Part shown: positions 45,446 through 56,875 of the stretch, piece by piece
How the letters are laid out: every line of letters begins with the position of its first letter
How positions within the stretch are numbered: position 1 is the stretch's first letter
Assembly (NCBI GenBank): GCA_009363875.1
Contig: CM018683.1
Location: forward strand, 61,660,981 to 61,724,980
Source of the DNA: Mikania micrantha
Taxonomy: Eukaryota > Streptophyta > Magnoliopsida > Asterales > Asteraceae
DNA: 64,000 nucleotides
Direction of reading: 5' to 3'
Notes under the pieces: model-generated
The model's database searches: none
Seen by the model: the letters and a program-made list of their open reading frames with translations, nothing else
What the model was told of the DNA's origin: nothing
Made by a program: the position numbers and the translations under genes

Positions 45446-45599
45446 ATAAAAAATATGGGTGTAGAGTGTAGATATTTAATAAACGAAACAAGAGAAAGTC
45501 GATCAACTATACGTAAAGTGACTCGAGTGAACGTTTGATATTTTAACGCAATATGTGTGTATATATGGACGATGAATTCGTAAGTTAGAAGCAAATTGG

Positions 45600-45887
45600 C
45601 ACGTTTTAAACAATAAACGCCACGTAGGGGTCGCTACGGGGCGTTTAAACGTCCTGTAGTGACCACTACGTGGCGTTTGGGTCTAATCAACTGACAGTGT
45701 CGGACCTTTTTCAGAACATGGTACTCGTACGCCCCGTAGTGGCCACTACGGGGCGTTTAGGTCTAATCAATGTCCCCGTCGTTTGACCAAGAAAGTACAA
45801 TCCGTACCAAAACGCCCCGTAGTGGCCACTACGGGGCCTTTGAGGGGTGTGCAGACATTATTTTGGGGTGTAAGTTTAACACCACCC
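45600..45887. repeat. Right MULE terminal repeat with four palindromes
   Basis: Perfect 28-bp palindrome at 45729-45756, near-perfect at 45813-45838, and imperfect ones at 45616-45644 and 45650-45675, all variants of the left-end palindrome. Confidence 0.85.
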
Positions 45888-45895
45888 TTCTAAAA

Positions 45896-48634
45896 TCAGA
45901 GAGATCTACTCCCGTTTCAAAATTCAAACAATCACGACATCCCCCGCCTTAAAACCTTGATGCGTCGCCACAGTCACAACACGGCTACTGCAGCCGTCGA
46001 TCGTCTTTGAGTTATATCTTTTGCAATAGCAGAGTTATGATTTTAGCTTAATTTAGGGCATCAGGCGATGATAAGGCTAGGGCTTCGATGACTCGGTGAG
46101 ATACACACATCCAACCTCACCCTTTTTGGCTCGACATCGACTGGTCTCTGGGTTCAAGAACAACAGAATAATCAGCGTTGAAATCGATCTAGATTCTGGT
46201 CTGGTAAGAAAATCTAAACCTAACCGTGTTACAATCAAAATCATGAGAACACAATTACACAAGCTAACTTGGTGTGTTCGCTTGTTCATGGCATCATAGA
46301 CATGGAACTCTAAGCCCATTTTGCTAATCTTCTGTTATCTAAAAAACCCTAATTGCATCATTTACTGTGATTTCTAAGCCCAAGTTTGTATTTTAATTTG
46401 AAGTTAATTATTGACAACTTTGAAATCTTATTTTCAAGCTAATTGGATCATCAACTAAGTACAAGGTAGAAAAAGGATACGAAAAAGCTCCCCTTGTACA
46501 ATTGTCAAAAAATGTCTCCAGATCTTGCACTTAACAGATGCATGTATGTTGATATATGCATGTCTTTCAACATTTATGTTTGAGAATTGTGTGTTTTTGA
46601 CTCTGGAAATAGTGAAAGGCTTCAACCATGGCAGTGGCATCCCATCAATTTTGCAATTCTTCAATTCTGGAATTGTCAGCAATTTTGCTTGATTATTTAA
46701 TGTACAGAAGCATATGGTTAGGTCCATCCTCACAAAGATTGAAATGCAGGAATTATGTATCCAGGCTACATATAAATTCAATGTAGGCAGCTAAATTGTA
46801 TTGCATCATTCAATTGGAACATAACCAACATGAATTACATCAATAGACTGATTTAAGAAAAATCACATGGATGGTTTGTTTTAATGATTTTGCAATGCAA
46901 GTATTTTCTTTCAGATATGTAAACAAGAATATGCTAAAAGTGAATTGAAGGAAGATTTGTATTTTTTGCATGTAAGTTTCTTGAGTATTGACTCATTCAA
47001 TCTCCTTCTAGACAATCTTTTAGTACTGATAATTATTCTAAGATAGCTTACTGTGCAAAAATATTTTATAACGCCATCAGATAGTTTTTTATTATTTGAA
47101 ATATGACAAACTTCTTTAACCTCTTAATAAGACATAGTTTAATTAATAGAAGAATTCATGTTTTGGCTTCAACTATGATTCGCCGTAATCCCCAATAGGT
47201 ACAATGATCATCAATGGATATTTGGGGATGATACACATCTGAATATGAGCTCACACACGCATACACACACTCATACTCTTATCAACACAGAGATTCTTGG
47301 TGATAAATAGAAGCAAAAAGCTAAATTCAAACTCTTGACAAGAACAGTTTCAATCATATAAAATTCTGACATTGCACACATCCTTTTTTTTTTTTTTTTT
47401 GGAATGACATATGACATTAACTGGTAGGGGATCAGTTTGTGTGTGCTTATAGTAATTAGTATTTTGTGTCTGTGCCTGTGTCCATATTTTAGTTTGTTAG
47501 TCTTGTATTTTGCTCAAATGAAGACTTCAACTGTTATGCAAAAAATAAGTTGGAACAAAAAAGTCAGATCAATCTCTAGAACAAAAAAGATGAAGACCTG
47601 TTGGTCTGGTGATTCTAAGTTGGTCATCTTTATCTTTATGGTATTCAATTGTGAAAATGGAATAATGTCAATCTTTACTTGTAGATCATTGTTTGGTCCA
47701 TTGGATCAACCATCAACCATCATTTTTATTTAATAAATTTGAGTGTTTATCTTTCCAATAATCCATCTTTTCTTATTATATTGGATTTGTTATAATTGTT
47801 GCTTCTAAACTATGCAGGAAAGTAATGTATTTGGAGTTCATGAAATGACAAGTACATGGGTTTATCAAATTCTAGACTTAGCCTGATTGAAGCTACTTTA
47901 GTCATGCGAAAACTAGGAATATTTTAAGCTATGGTAGTTGTTGAGGGTGGGATAATTCTAGGGTTATGAATTTTAAGCTATGGTAGTTGTTGAGGGTGGG
48001 ATTTGTTGTAGGTATGAATTAGTTAGTGTTTTTTTAGCATGAGTTAACTGGCTTACTTAGTGATATTAGGTGGTGCCAGTAAAGTTACACTATGTATCAG
48101 CTATATGAGGTATCATGAGCTTTATGCAAGAGACTAGAGTCTTGTTATTTTAGATAAAAATAATGATGAGGATGTTTTATGGAAGCCTAATAGAAGAAGT
48201 TATTGAATTAGTAGTAGCTCTTATACTAATTTTAATTAATTTTCGTTTTGGATTTTCGTTTATGAGATGTGGTTATTTTGTAACTTGCTACCAATTTGAC
48301 TAAGTAGGCTATCTGTTGCATAGTCTCAAACTGACATGTATTGTCTTCGTTAATTTTGGTATAAATGAGAACATAACCACTGCAGCATGAGTTTACCCTA
48401 GAAGTTTATCTCATAAAGTTTGTTATTTATCCTTTTTAAGTTAAGTTAATTTATACGCTTTAACATTTTTAAAGTACGTAAGAAAATCATCATTAGCTTT
48501 CTATAACAACCATATTTGTTTATTTTTTTTTTCAGATATGTTTGTTTTATACTACTTATTCTTATAGAAATAATATACAATATATCAATACATGTTTGAT
48601 AAACTAACATTAAACGAGTCTCACATTGTAAATT
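45896..48634 (+). other. Helitron 5 cargo, no gene identified
   Basis: Begins with a 5'-leader-like part ('cccgccttaaaaccttgatg'), then T-rich intron-like DNA with a poly(T) tract at 47386-47400 and a near-duplicate of about 45 bp at 47922 and 47968 ('ttttaagctatggtagttgt'). No family recognised in any frame. Confidence 0.45.
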
Positions 48635-48791
48635 GTCATCGCAACCGCATCGCCCTGGTATACTTGTTGCTGTCGCCGCATCGCGCGGGTTTACTGACTA
48701 GTACAATATAATAGTGATTGGAGAGAGAAAGTTGGAATGTCTTAAAATGAAGAAATGTACAACATTAGGAGCTTGTGGTACAACTCTTTAA

Positions 48792-49634
48792 GACCATCCT
48801 TATTCACAATCCAACCCAACCCAATCTTTTAATAAAAAAACTAATTTATGTCTCTTCAACCTACACAATCCAATCAAACCCAATCTTTCACTTTTAGACT
48901 GGTGGGTATGCCCCTTGAGTGGGCATGAGTAGGGCGTGAGGGGGCGTGGATGAGGGAGGCGTGATTGGGGCAATGGGTGAGACCACCTTACTCTCTTTCT
49001 CTCTCTCACACACACACACTCACATGTATATATATGAAAGTTTAAAAACATGCATGATGACGTGAAGTGAGTGGGTAATGGAGCATTTCTACCAAAATGG
49101 TGGGGTTAGTGGTTGTGGTAAGTGCCTACGTGGCGCCTACGTGACGCATAGGTGGAGTGAGTTGGTAATGGGGCATACCCAATAACCTTATTAACAATCC
49201 AACCTTTACTACTTTTTATTAAATAAATATAATATATGATAATGAGTTTGATACCAAAAATATTTTGAACCAATAAAAAACTCCAATTTTTAAATAAGAT
49301 TAATCAATGATTATTTAAATTTATTTTACATTAAAAAATACATTTTTTCAAACGAGCTCTATTTTTAACAAAATTTATACTGACGTGTTCATAAAAAAAA
49401 ACTGATCAAAAATGTATTTTTAGATTTTTTAAAAATGTTAATTATTAGTAGTTATTATAAAAAATAATATTATAACTAAAACTAGATATGATAAAGTAAA
49501 TAAAAAAAAAGAAAAAAATACCCCCAAATGGGTTGCAATCTAGGTCATGAAGATGACCGATGTATATTTTTTATTTTTTTCGTTTTTTTTGAATAATGTT
49601 ACAATCTCATGTTTGGTTGCTAATGGCAATAGTC
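48792..49634 (+). mobile_element. PIF/Harbinger-like non-autonomous element
   Basis: Starts GACCATCCTTATTCACAATC and ends GGTTGCTAATGGCAATAGTC; the ends are imperfect inverted copies. Target duplication TAA at 48789-48791 and 49635-49637, the usual 3-bp Harbinger signature. It contains a nested MITE (48903-49178). An inverted sister lies at 27918-28995. Confidence 0.7.
48903..49178 (+). mobile_element. ~280-bp MITE nested in the Harbinger-like element
   Basis: Ends GGGTATGCCCC and GGGGCATACCC are inverted. It is absent from the sister element near 28.9 kb and related to 13913-14218. Contains a CT/CA microsatellite at 48990-49024. Confidence 0.75.
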
Positions 49635-49637
49635 TAA

Positions 49638-52600
49638 ACAATTCACTTCAATCTCTTAAAATTAAGAGATGTACAAGTCTTAAAAGACTAATGTACAGCT
49701 CATTAGGCATCCCATATCAAAAATTCTACTGGCTGCATAAACATCTTCTTCCATTTCCTATTTCAAATTACAAACACAGTCCGTAGGTATGGTCACTCAC
49801 TCAGCCTCTCTCTCGGTTCTACCCGTCTCCAACCTTAAAACCCTAAAATCAAAGATTATACCCGTCTCTCTCGCTCGATTCTACCTGTCTCTGACCTAAA
49901 AACCACGACTACTGCAACATAGACATATTCCTGCGATGCAACAAGGAAGAACAACGCCTGATGATCTCAAGGAAGAATAGCGGCGGTGAACTACACCAGG
50001 AAGACGAAAGCGACGTCTAGGATTCCACCATGGCAGCCTGTATCTCCAGACATCAAGTTTCGTTCGATCGATGTAAAAATGAAGATTGAGGGTTCTTAAA
50101 TCAGAAGCTCGACGTGGTTAGATCCAACTGAAGCTTTATTCAGGTTCGTTTGATGTCTAGACTTTGAACTAGGTTCCTTCATTTTCATTCTATGTTGTTA
50201 AACATTCAGGTTTAATCAGGTTTGTTTGAAGTGGTTAAACATGATTTTTGGTGTTGTCAAACCAGGTTCCTTTGATTATCAGAGCTTCAAAGAAGTTACA
50301 AATCTCATATTTTTGTTTGTTTTTTTTTGTTCCCAGCTTCATAAAACTCAGATTTTTATGGTGACCTTTTATTAGGCCATTTGTGGCATTTGGTGAAGTT
50401 GTCAACAAGGTTAGCATCGATTAATTAACTTGAATCAGATATTGCTTCTAATGTTCTCAACATACAATCTATGCATAAATTGTTAATGCTCTAACATTGA
50501 CCACAGGTAATCACATTGAATGCAGTTCTTCAAAGAATAAGACATGCTCATAAATGACATTTGGGTGTTTTCTAATGATATGTTTCATGACATTTTAGGT
50601 CAAAGGTTGTACTAATCCCTTTAATAATATGTCTTATAGAACTGTATAATTCAAGCCATTTCTAATGAACTTCAAGACTAAGAATTCAAACAATTCAACA
50701 AAAGTGTGCTGGAAGATAGATCTTGCTGGTAATTTTACAAAGTGTTTTTTTTACATTTTAAGTTGGATGTGTTTTGATTTTAGCTAACGAATTTTGTATC
50801 AAAAAGGTTATTTATTTTGCAGCCACATTTCCTTTTCTGGTTGTATTTGTCAGATCAAATGCACATTCTTAGTTTTTGTGGTATTTTTGTTCATCAATTT
50901 TGATTTATCCTTTATCTTACAAGCAGTGTCATTTTTGAAACATAAATAGAAACTACATCATGCAAATTTTTTAATTGTCACAAGGCATTTTTGACCCTAT
51001 ATTTTGCAGCCACGTTTCAAATCTGGGCTGTTATTGCCTTAACAAATGTGTTTTTCTTGATTTCAATTGGTTTATTTTATTATTATTTTTGTTTTCAAAA
51101 TTGTATATTCTGATTAAAAACTTCTACAAAGATTCCATCACATTGTATGTCATGATCTTGTTATTTTTTTGTGGGTTTTGTTTTCCCTTAATCTGGATTG
51201 GGAATATATCAGTCATGAAACTTTAGATGAATTATTGAGTTGACTTTGGGCTTTCTAACTCCGTGGATCATTGTTTAGTTTTGTTAAATTGAATATATAA
51301 ATATATAATAACTATATCGGTTTTGCTATTTTCATAAATTGGTTTCAAGTATAAATGGTTGGTCAAATCCTATTATTTTAAAAAACTGTTTTGTTACTTT
51401 GAATGGATTTAAGTTGATTTCCTAAATTAATTTGGTTAATAATTACTAACTAGGTATTTAAATTACTATTTTTTGTGTAGTATAGTTTTGAAATAGTAAT
51501 TGGGCTAATTTAGAGTAATTGGGCAACTATAGGGTCAATGCTTGCTACTGGAAATACTATTGTTTTGAAATCAGCTAAACAAACTCTTTAATTAAGCTAA
51601 TCGAATCATAGGCTTATATTTTGCTACTTGAAATTCATTTGAGTATATATTTATGTTAGTGTTAGTGTTAGATAAACAAACTCAATAAGTGAATAATCAT
51701 GCTTCGGTTTCAATTTAATGACTTTAAAATCTCATATATCAGTAGTTTTGTTGTAAATGCAGTGATGATTTTAAGGAGAAAAATCATGTTTTGTTGTAAA
51801 TGCAGGCTGTAAAGATGTAGAAATTGATTTTAATTTGCTTTTGACGGTCAATGCGATATAAACATTCAAGGTTTCAAAGGCTTCAATTGGAACTAATTTT
51901 TATTATGAGAACAATTCACCTGACTCGAGTTTTTTCAATTTGTGTGCAGAATTTTGTATCTATGACAGTATAATGTTAACCTTTTTCCTGTTCAGTCCGA
52001 TTTCACTTAGAATTTGTAGAAATTTTCATCTTAGTACAAAACAATGAAAAAAATGCGACACCCCATATCTTAGGTCGGTTGGGTAGATGTGATTGATTGA
52101 TGTTTATAATATATGTTCAACAACAAAAGCCAATTAATGACTTTGCAAATTCATTTTGTTATGAATTTTGTTGAAGTTTGATATCATTGTTACTTAGTTT
52201 CATAAATTTGCAGTGATTTCAACTGGCTATAGGTAATTTCATTCTAAAAATGGTGTAGATTTGATTGATGTCAAGTTTAAAATAGCACATTTGGCATAGA
52301 AATGAACTGATAAATATTCTTGGAGCAATGCTTTAGTTTATACTCATTGTTTAATATTGTCCTAATAAAATTAATTGTTTATTTTTTGTCAAATTTTGAA
52401 GGGTTACTACAATGGTTATGGCAGTATGGAAAGAAATTTGTATATGAATCCTGGAATGGACTTTCATGGGGGTATGGTGAGTTACAAATCTTGAGCTTTT
52501 GATATATTAGTTCTTATAAGTCTTTTGTTTTATGCAGGTGGTGTCATGATATAGGTCAAATGCACGCTGCATTCATGAAAATCATATTTTAGGTGCATAT

Positions 52601-53013
52601 CCTACATATATAAATTAGCACTGTCATATGTTAGTGACAATAGCAAACTGTTGAACCTATAATCTATGTATTTCAGATTATGCTTCGACTATTTAGTCTA
52701 CGTAAAACAACAGTGATGTTTGTCACACGTAATAAAACAAGGGTAATCTATCCCTTTTGTCTTGGTTAATTTGGTTGAAAAGTAAGGAAATTATGGTATG
52801 TAGCATGTGAGGTTGCTTATGTTATTTGGGACTTAAATTCTATATTTTTAGAAATTGCAAGATCACTACCTAGGATTTGCTATTTATATGGTCTTACAGT
52901 CAAGAAGGTGTTGAATTGATTGTTTTCTAGAATCTGGTAATTCTTGGTGACTATATAATATATTGAAACCATGTTTTGGTAATACCACTCACATCCCAAT
53001 ACAGACAATATAA
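49638..53013 (+). other. Helitron 6 cargo, no gene identified
   Basis: The first 350 bp match the 5' part of Helitron 3 (for example 'ctacccgtctccaacctt' and 'gatgcaacaaggaagaaca'). The remainder is AT-rich, with only short frames and no recognised protein. Confidence 0.45.
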
Positions 53014-53020
53014 TCTAAGT

Positions 53021-53390
53021 CTTGGTTTTAAAAATAGTGCCTGAGCGCGCTTGAGGCACGTCGGCATGAGGCGTGAGGCGTAAGCATGTTAACGTTTCAG
53101 GGCCTTAAATGAACTTATGCGTCAAGTTTGATCAGCAGTTGGGTATGTAGGAGGGGATATGTATAAACAACCAATGGGATTAGAGATCCATTATGGTTTG
53201 CATGATTAAAAAAGCACAATATGCTAAGAAAACAAGACAAATGCATCTTTTAATTGTAGATAAAACTTATTTTATTGTATACAGAGGAACGCCTCATGTA
53301 CATGAGGCTCTCGCCTCATGGCTCATGCCTTATGCCTTGGTATTTGAGTTCTAAACGCCTCAGAGCGCCTCGAGCTTTTTAAAACCAAAG
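53021..53390. mobile_element. hAT-type MITE
   Basis: Ends CTTGGTTTTAAAAATAG and GCTTTTTAAAACCAAAG are inverted. TCTAAGT is repeated at 53014-53020 and 53391-53397. Subterminal 'gaggc' and 'gcctc' words are repeated. Non-coding. Confidence 0.75.
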
Positions 53391-53666
53391 TCTAAGTATG
53401 GCTTTGGTCGTCAAATAAAATGTATTTTGTCCTTTTTTACCATATCTCTATTCAATAGAAAATCTGTTACAATTGAGCCTAGATATTCCATTTCAGTACG
53501 AGGTAATGGGTCGGTGCCGATGCATCATGCGGGTTTCCTATCTTAGTTCAGTGTTATAGTTAGCAATTTAGAAAGTTTTTTTTTTGCCGCTGCATCGCGC
53601 GGGTTTCCTGCTAGTATATATAGATATATATATATATATATATATAGATGTATATACATATATATA

Positions 53667-53740
53667 CTAGTCAGATACCCACGTGATACGGCGGCTACTA
53701 CAATGTATCTTCCAATAAGTTCTTGATGTTCCAACATGAC
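53667..53740 (-). mobile_element. 3' end of a minus-strand Helitron
   Basis: On the minus strand, GCCGCCGTATCACGTGGG, spacer and CTAG (53667-53670) followed by T. The family is the same type as the + strand ends at 53.6 kb but diverged. The 5' end was not found. Confidence 0.5.
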
Positions 53741-53752
53741 GTGTTTTGTAGT

Positions 53753-54205
53753 AGGGGTGTGTTTTTTACCAAAACCCGAAGAACCAACCCAAAAAACACC
53801 TACCTGAACACGAAAAACCCGAACCCGTAAATACCCAACCCGAAAAAGCCTATTACCCGAACCCGAAAACTTTGATTTTAAAAGCAATTATATGCTTTGA
53901 GATTGTTGAAGAAATGTATGTTTTGGTTAAACATGTTTTAGTTATGTTATGGTTACACTTGAAATTTAAAGGAAATGTATGTTTTGGTTAAACATGTTTT
54001 AATTTTATTTGTTTGAAAAATAGAATATTTGTTTTTCACGTATTACCCGAGAACCATTTAACCCAACCTGATTAAACCCAAGAACCGAAACCCGAAAACC
54101 AATTAAACCAAAGTTAAATGGTTCGGTTCTCGGTTCCAATTGCATATTACAAAAACCCGAATAACCCGACCCGAGCAACCCGAAACCCGAGGAACCAACC
54201 CGAAC
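53753..54205. repeat. 'AACCCGAA'-rich hAT-like fragment
   Basis: TAGGGGTGTGTTTTTTACC at 53753 resembles the end of the hAT-type element at 41714. It is followed by many 'aacccgaa' and 'gaaccaaccc' words in two clusters. No matching right end. A 50-bp unit ('aaatgtatgttttggttaaa') is duplicated at 53911 and 53968. Confidence 0.55.
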
Positions 54206-54261
54206 GACGCATATGTAGTAATGGCCAATCTAGGCCTTTTTTTTGCTGTTGTTACAACTTT

Positions 54262-55508
54262 TATTTAAGAAACAGTTTGTTGTAATTGCCTAAATTCACC
54301 TAAATTTGTTGTGTTGCCTGAACCACATTTATAAAAACCAAAATGAACAAGAATAAATGGCATATTTTCAAAGCATGGACTTGCTAGATTTGTAACATCT
54401 GTCGACGATTCTGAGTGGGAAATTACAACAATTATAAAAAACAAAACAAACCTTAGCCAAATTCGGTTCATAATCCACAATCTTCAAAAACACATCACGA
54501 CAAGTAGTCCAAAAAACTACTATGACACAGTTTTTTACATGTTTGTAACATTATTTGGCAGATTCTTATAAAAAAAGAGACGTGTGAATTTTTACTTTTT
54601 TCTCACGTAAAACATACGTAACATCTCGGCGTAACATTATGTTTGTTTTATGTGGGTTTACAAAATATTTTTTATAAAAAAAGGTTATTGGATTTAAATA
54701 CTTCCATCTTTAACTTGTTGGCCGGCAATACTCCCAACTGAGTAAATATTTAGTGGCATTCCCAACTTTCAGTGCATTTTTCATTGGCACTCTATTTGGC
54801 GCTTTTTTGATGACATGTAATATCATAATAGAATGCCACCATAAACTATGTTAAAAGTTGAGAGTGCCATTAAACATTTCCTCAGTTAGAAGCATTGTCA
54901 GTCAACAAGTTAAAGTTGGAGTATTTAAATTCAATAACTCTAAAAAAATCCACTCAACGTTTCTTTAATTTTTTTATAAAAATATGTCAAATAATGTTAC
55001 AAACATGTGAAAAAAATAATAAACGATTTTTACATGGTTTTCATAATAAGAGGTGGTTTTCAAATTATTTATACCCAATACATAAATATATACATATATA
55101 TGTATGTTTCATGTCAATCTTGATCCATAACAAGATAAATGGATAAATTTGGGTAAACAATTATTGCATTTTGGGTTAAAATGTGTAGCATTATGACATA
55201 GTGTGGGTTGAGATAAGTAACACTTTAACACATAGCGGGTTAAGATGGGAAATTTAAAAACCATGCGAATATAATGGATTCAATGGGTAAAGATGATTAA
55301 TAGTATATTTAATGAGAAAATCATTAAAAATTATTCAAATAAACTATTTTTTAATTACAACTCATTTTAACTTGAGCAAAATTGATTTTTTTAAACGACC
55401 CGTTTAAACTCAAACGAATTTTGCTTAAAACCCGCCTTGACCCACACCTATCCTAACCCGCATCCGTTCTGACACATTACCCAACACAACCCGCCCATTT
55501 TGCCAGAC

Positions 55509-55539
<31 letters not shown>

Positions 55540-56165
55540 TATAAGTTAATACATTTGTAACTAAAAATGTTAGAGTTAAATCATTAGAAATGCTACAAAC
55601 TTAAAAATGTAGAAAAAAAATCAAAACAAAATTATTAAAAAAATTAATATGTTTAAAATGTATATTATATATAATATATAGGGGTTTGATCCACTAAGAA
55701 GAAATTTTTGCCTAAGAACACTAAGGATCAATAGGAGTTTGACGTATGATATGCAAAAAATATAAAAACAAAATTCTAATACAAAAAAAACAAAATCCAG
55801 TACAAAAAAAGTAAAAAAAAAAATCAAAAATCTAGTAAAAAATCCTGTAAATAAATATGAAAATCTAGTACAAAAAAAGTAAAAAAAAATAAAAATCTAG
55901 TAAGAAATCAAGTAAAAAAAAATATAAAAAACATGTACAAAAAAAAAATAAAAAAATAAAAAATCTGGTAAAAAATTTGAAAATATAATACACAAAAAGT
56001 AAACAAATAAAAAATCTAGTAAAAAAAATATAAAAATCCAGTACAAAAAAGTAAAAATTCAGTACAAAAAATAAAAAATAGTAAAAAAAAATAATATAGT
56101 AAAAAAACAGAAAAATTAAGTAAAAAATACACAACAAAAAAGGAATCTAATACAAAATAAAAAAT
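54262..56165 (+). repeat. Duplicated AT-rich segment, copy A
   Basis: Aligns in order with 56876-57832: 'cagtttgttgtaattgccta', 'ccacaatcttcaaaaacaca', 'agtagtccaaa', 'gggg ttt gatccact' and an 'aaatctagtaaaaaa' tract. Copy A has an extra foldback MITE and a longer 'ctagtaaaaaa' tract (55745-56165). No gene; hydrophobic open frames in the tract are artefacts of the T-rich strand. Confidence 0.75.
54684..54944. mobile_element. Foldback MITE in copy A
   Basis: Left arm TTATTGGATTTAAATACTTC (54684) pairs with the right arm ending GAGTATTTAAATTCAATAA (54942), with about 85-bp imperfect arms. Copy B near 57310-57320 lacks it, which marks the insertion. Confidence 0.82.
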
Positions 56166-56383
56166 AATAAACGTAGTACAAAAAATAACATGTTATAGCT
56201 AAATTATTATGTCACATATCAAACTCATTAATTCTTATAAAAAAATATACTCTTATTTGATATTTTCTCATAATACACGAGTACGTTAAAAAGATTAGAA
56301 ACTAAACGGATTATAATTAAAACATCATAGAGTTAAGAAGAGGCCGGTGACTTTTATAGACACTCTAATAGAATAAAGAGTAG

Positions 56384-56828
56384 GGGTTGTTTGTTAGCAT
56401 CTGAATAAATTTGAATGGGTTTGAGTGGTTCAGATTCAGACTGTTTGTTTCGCGAAAAAAACCACATCTGAATGAAACCAAATGTCTGAATGGAGATATG
56501 AACCATTCAGACTTGAAGATGTGTATGAATGATTCACACGTGAAGGAAAGGAAGAGCGTTGGGTCTGGGCGACCAAACCTCCGCTCGCTCGCTCGACTGT
56601 ACCGCAGGCCGCATCGAACGGGTGGAACCTCGAATGGATGGCGGCTGTGGTGGAACCTCGAATGGTTAGGGTTTTTAACAAAAAAAAGATTTATTTTTTA
56701 TTTTTTATTTTTATTCAGATGTACAACTAAAGTTTTAACCGGTTTAACACTTGATGGTTCAGACATTCTTAATTATTAAGATATCTTAATCATTAATCAC
56801 TTAATGATTCAGACACAACCAAACGACC
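56384..56828. mobile_element. PIF/Harbinger-like MITE between copies A and B
   Basis: Ends GGGTTGTTTGTTAGCATC and TCAGACACAACCAAACGACC are inverted and resemble the GGGxxGTTTGG Harbinger consensus. Flanks TAG and TAA are a possible imperfect 3-bp duplication. 'ttcaga' words recur inside. Confidence 0.65.
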
Positions 56829-56875
56829 TAAGTTTATTTTTTTAATTGAAGATATTTTGCCATTTTGGGACCAAG

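Larger units (their letters stand above)
40783..45887 (-). mobile_element. Mutator-like element (MULE) with transposase relic and OTU protease frame
   Basis: The ends GGGAGGGGTT (40783) and AACACCACCC (ending 45887) are inverted, inside terminal repeats of about 90 bp. The direct duplication TTCTAAAA is present on both sides (40775-40782, 45888-45895); with one more imperfect base this fits the 9-bp MULE pattern. Both ends carry 26-28-bp palindromes. The minus strand encodes, in order, a FAR1-like DNA-binding region, a MULE transposase and SWIM finger, a linker, and an OTU-family cysteine-protease frame. MULEs with OTU domains are known in plants. The transposase is broken, so this copy is not autonomous. 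Confidence 0.9.
40650..48701 (+). mobile_element. Helitron 5, host of the MULE
   Basis: Follows the CTAG of Helitron 4; its start reads TACTATATATAATACAT, so the TC start is changed or the boundary is a few bases off. Shared 5' words follow (GAGAGAGAAAAACTCTTAAA, then GTACAACTTTATAAGC). It ends with CGCCGCATCGCGCGGGTT (48674-48691), spacer and CTAG at 48698-48701. A degenerate hairpin copy sits just upstream (48635-48658). Outside the MULE (40783-45887) the cargo 45896-48600 is intron-like and unidentified. Confidence 0.65.
48702..53614 (+). mobile_element. Helitron 6
   Basis: Starts after the CTAG of Helitron 5 with TACAATATAATAG, GGAGAGAGAAAGTTGG and TCTTAAAATGAAGAAATG. It ends with GCCGCTGCATCGCGCGGG (53586-53603), spacer and CTAG at 53611-53614. 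A decayed hairpin copy is at 53513-53546. The interior holds a Harbinger-like element, a second copy of the 5' words (49650-49700), T-rich cargo without recognisable exons, and a hAT element. The second 5' copy suggests a Helitron in a Helitron or an old duplication. Confidence 0.65.

Noticed and set aside
53754..54200. Telomere-like or centromere-like array ('aacccgaa')
   Set aside because: Units are irregular and not the plant telomere TTTAGGG; the TAGGGGTG start fits a hAT-like fragment.
55621..56137. Phe/Tyr/Leu-rich minus-strand open frames resembling membrane proteins
   Set aside because: They are translations of the 'ctagtaaaaaa' repeat tract; the composition follows from poly(A)-rich repeats and no family is recognised. 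The same holds for 57570-57948.
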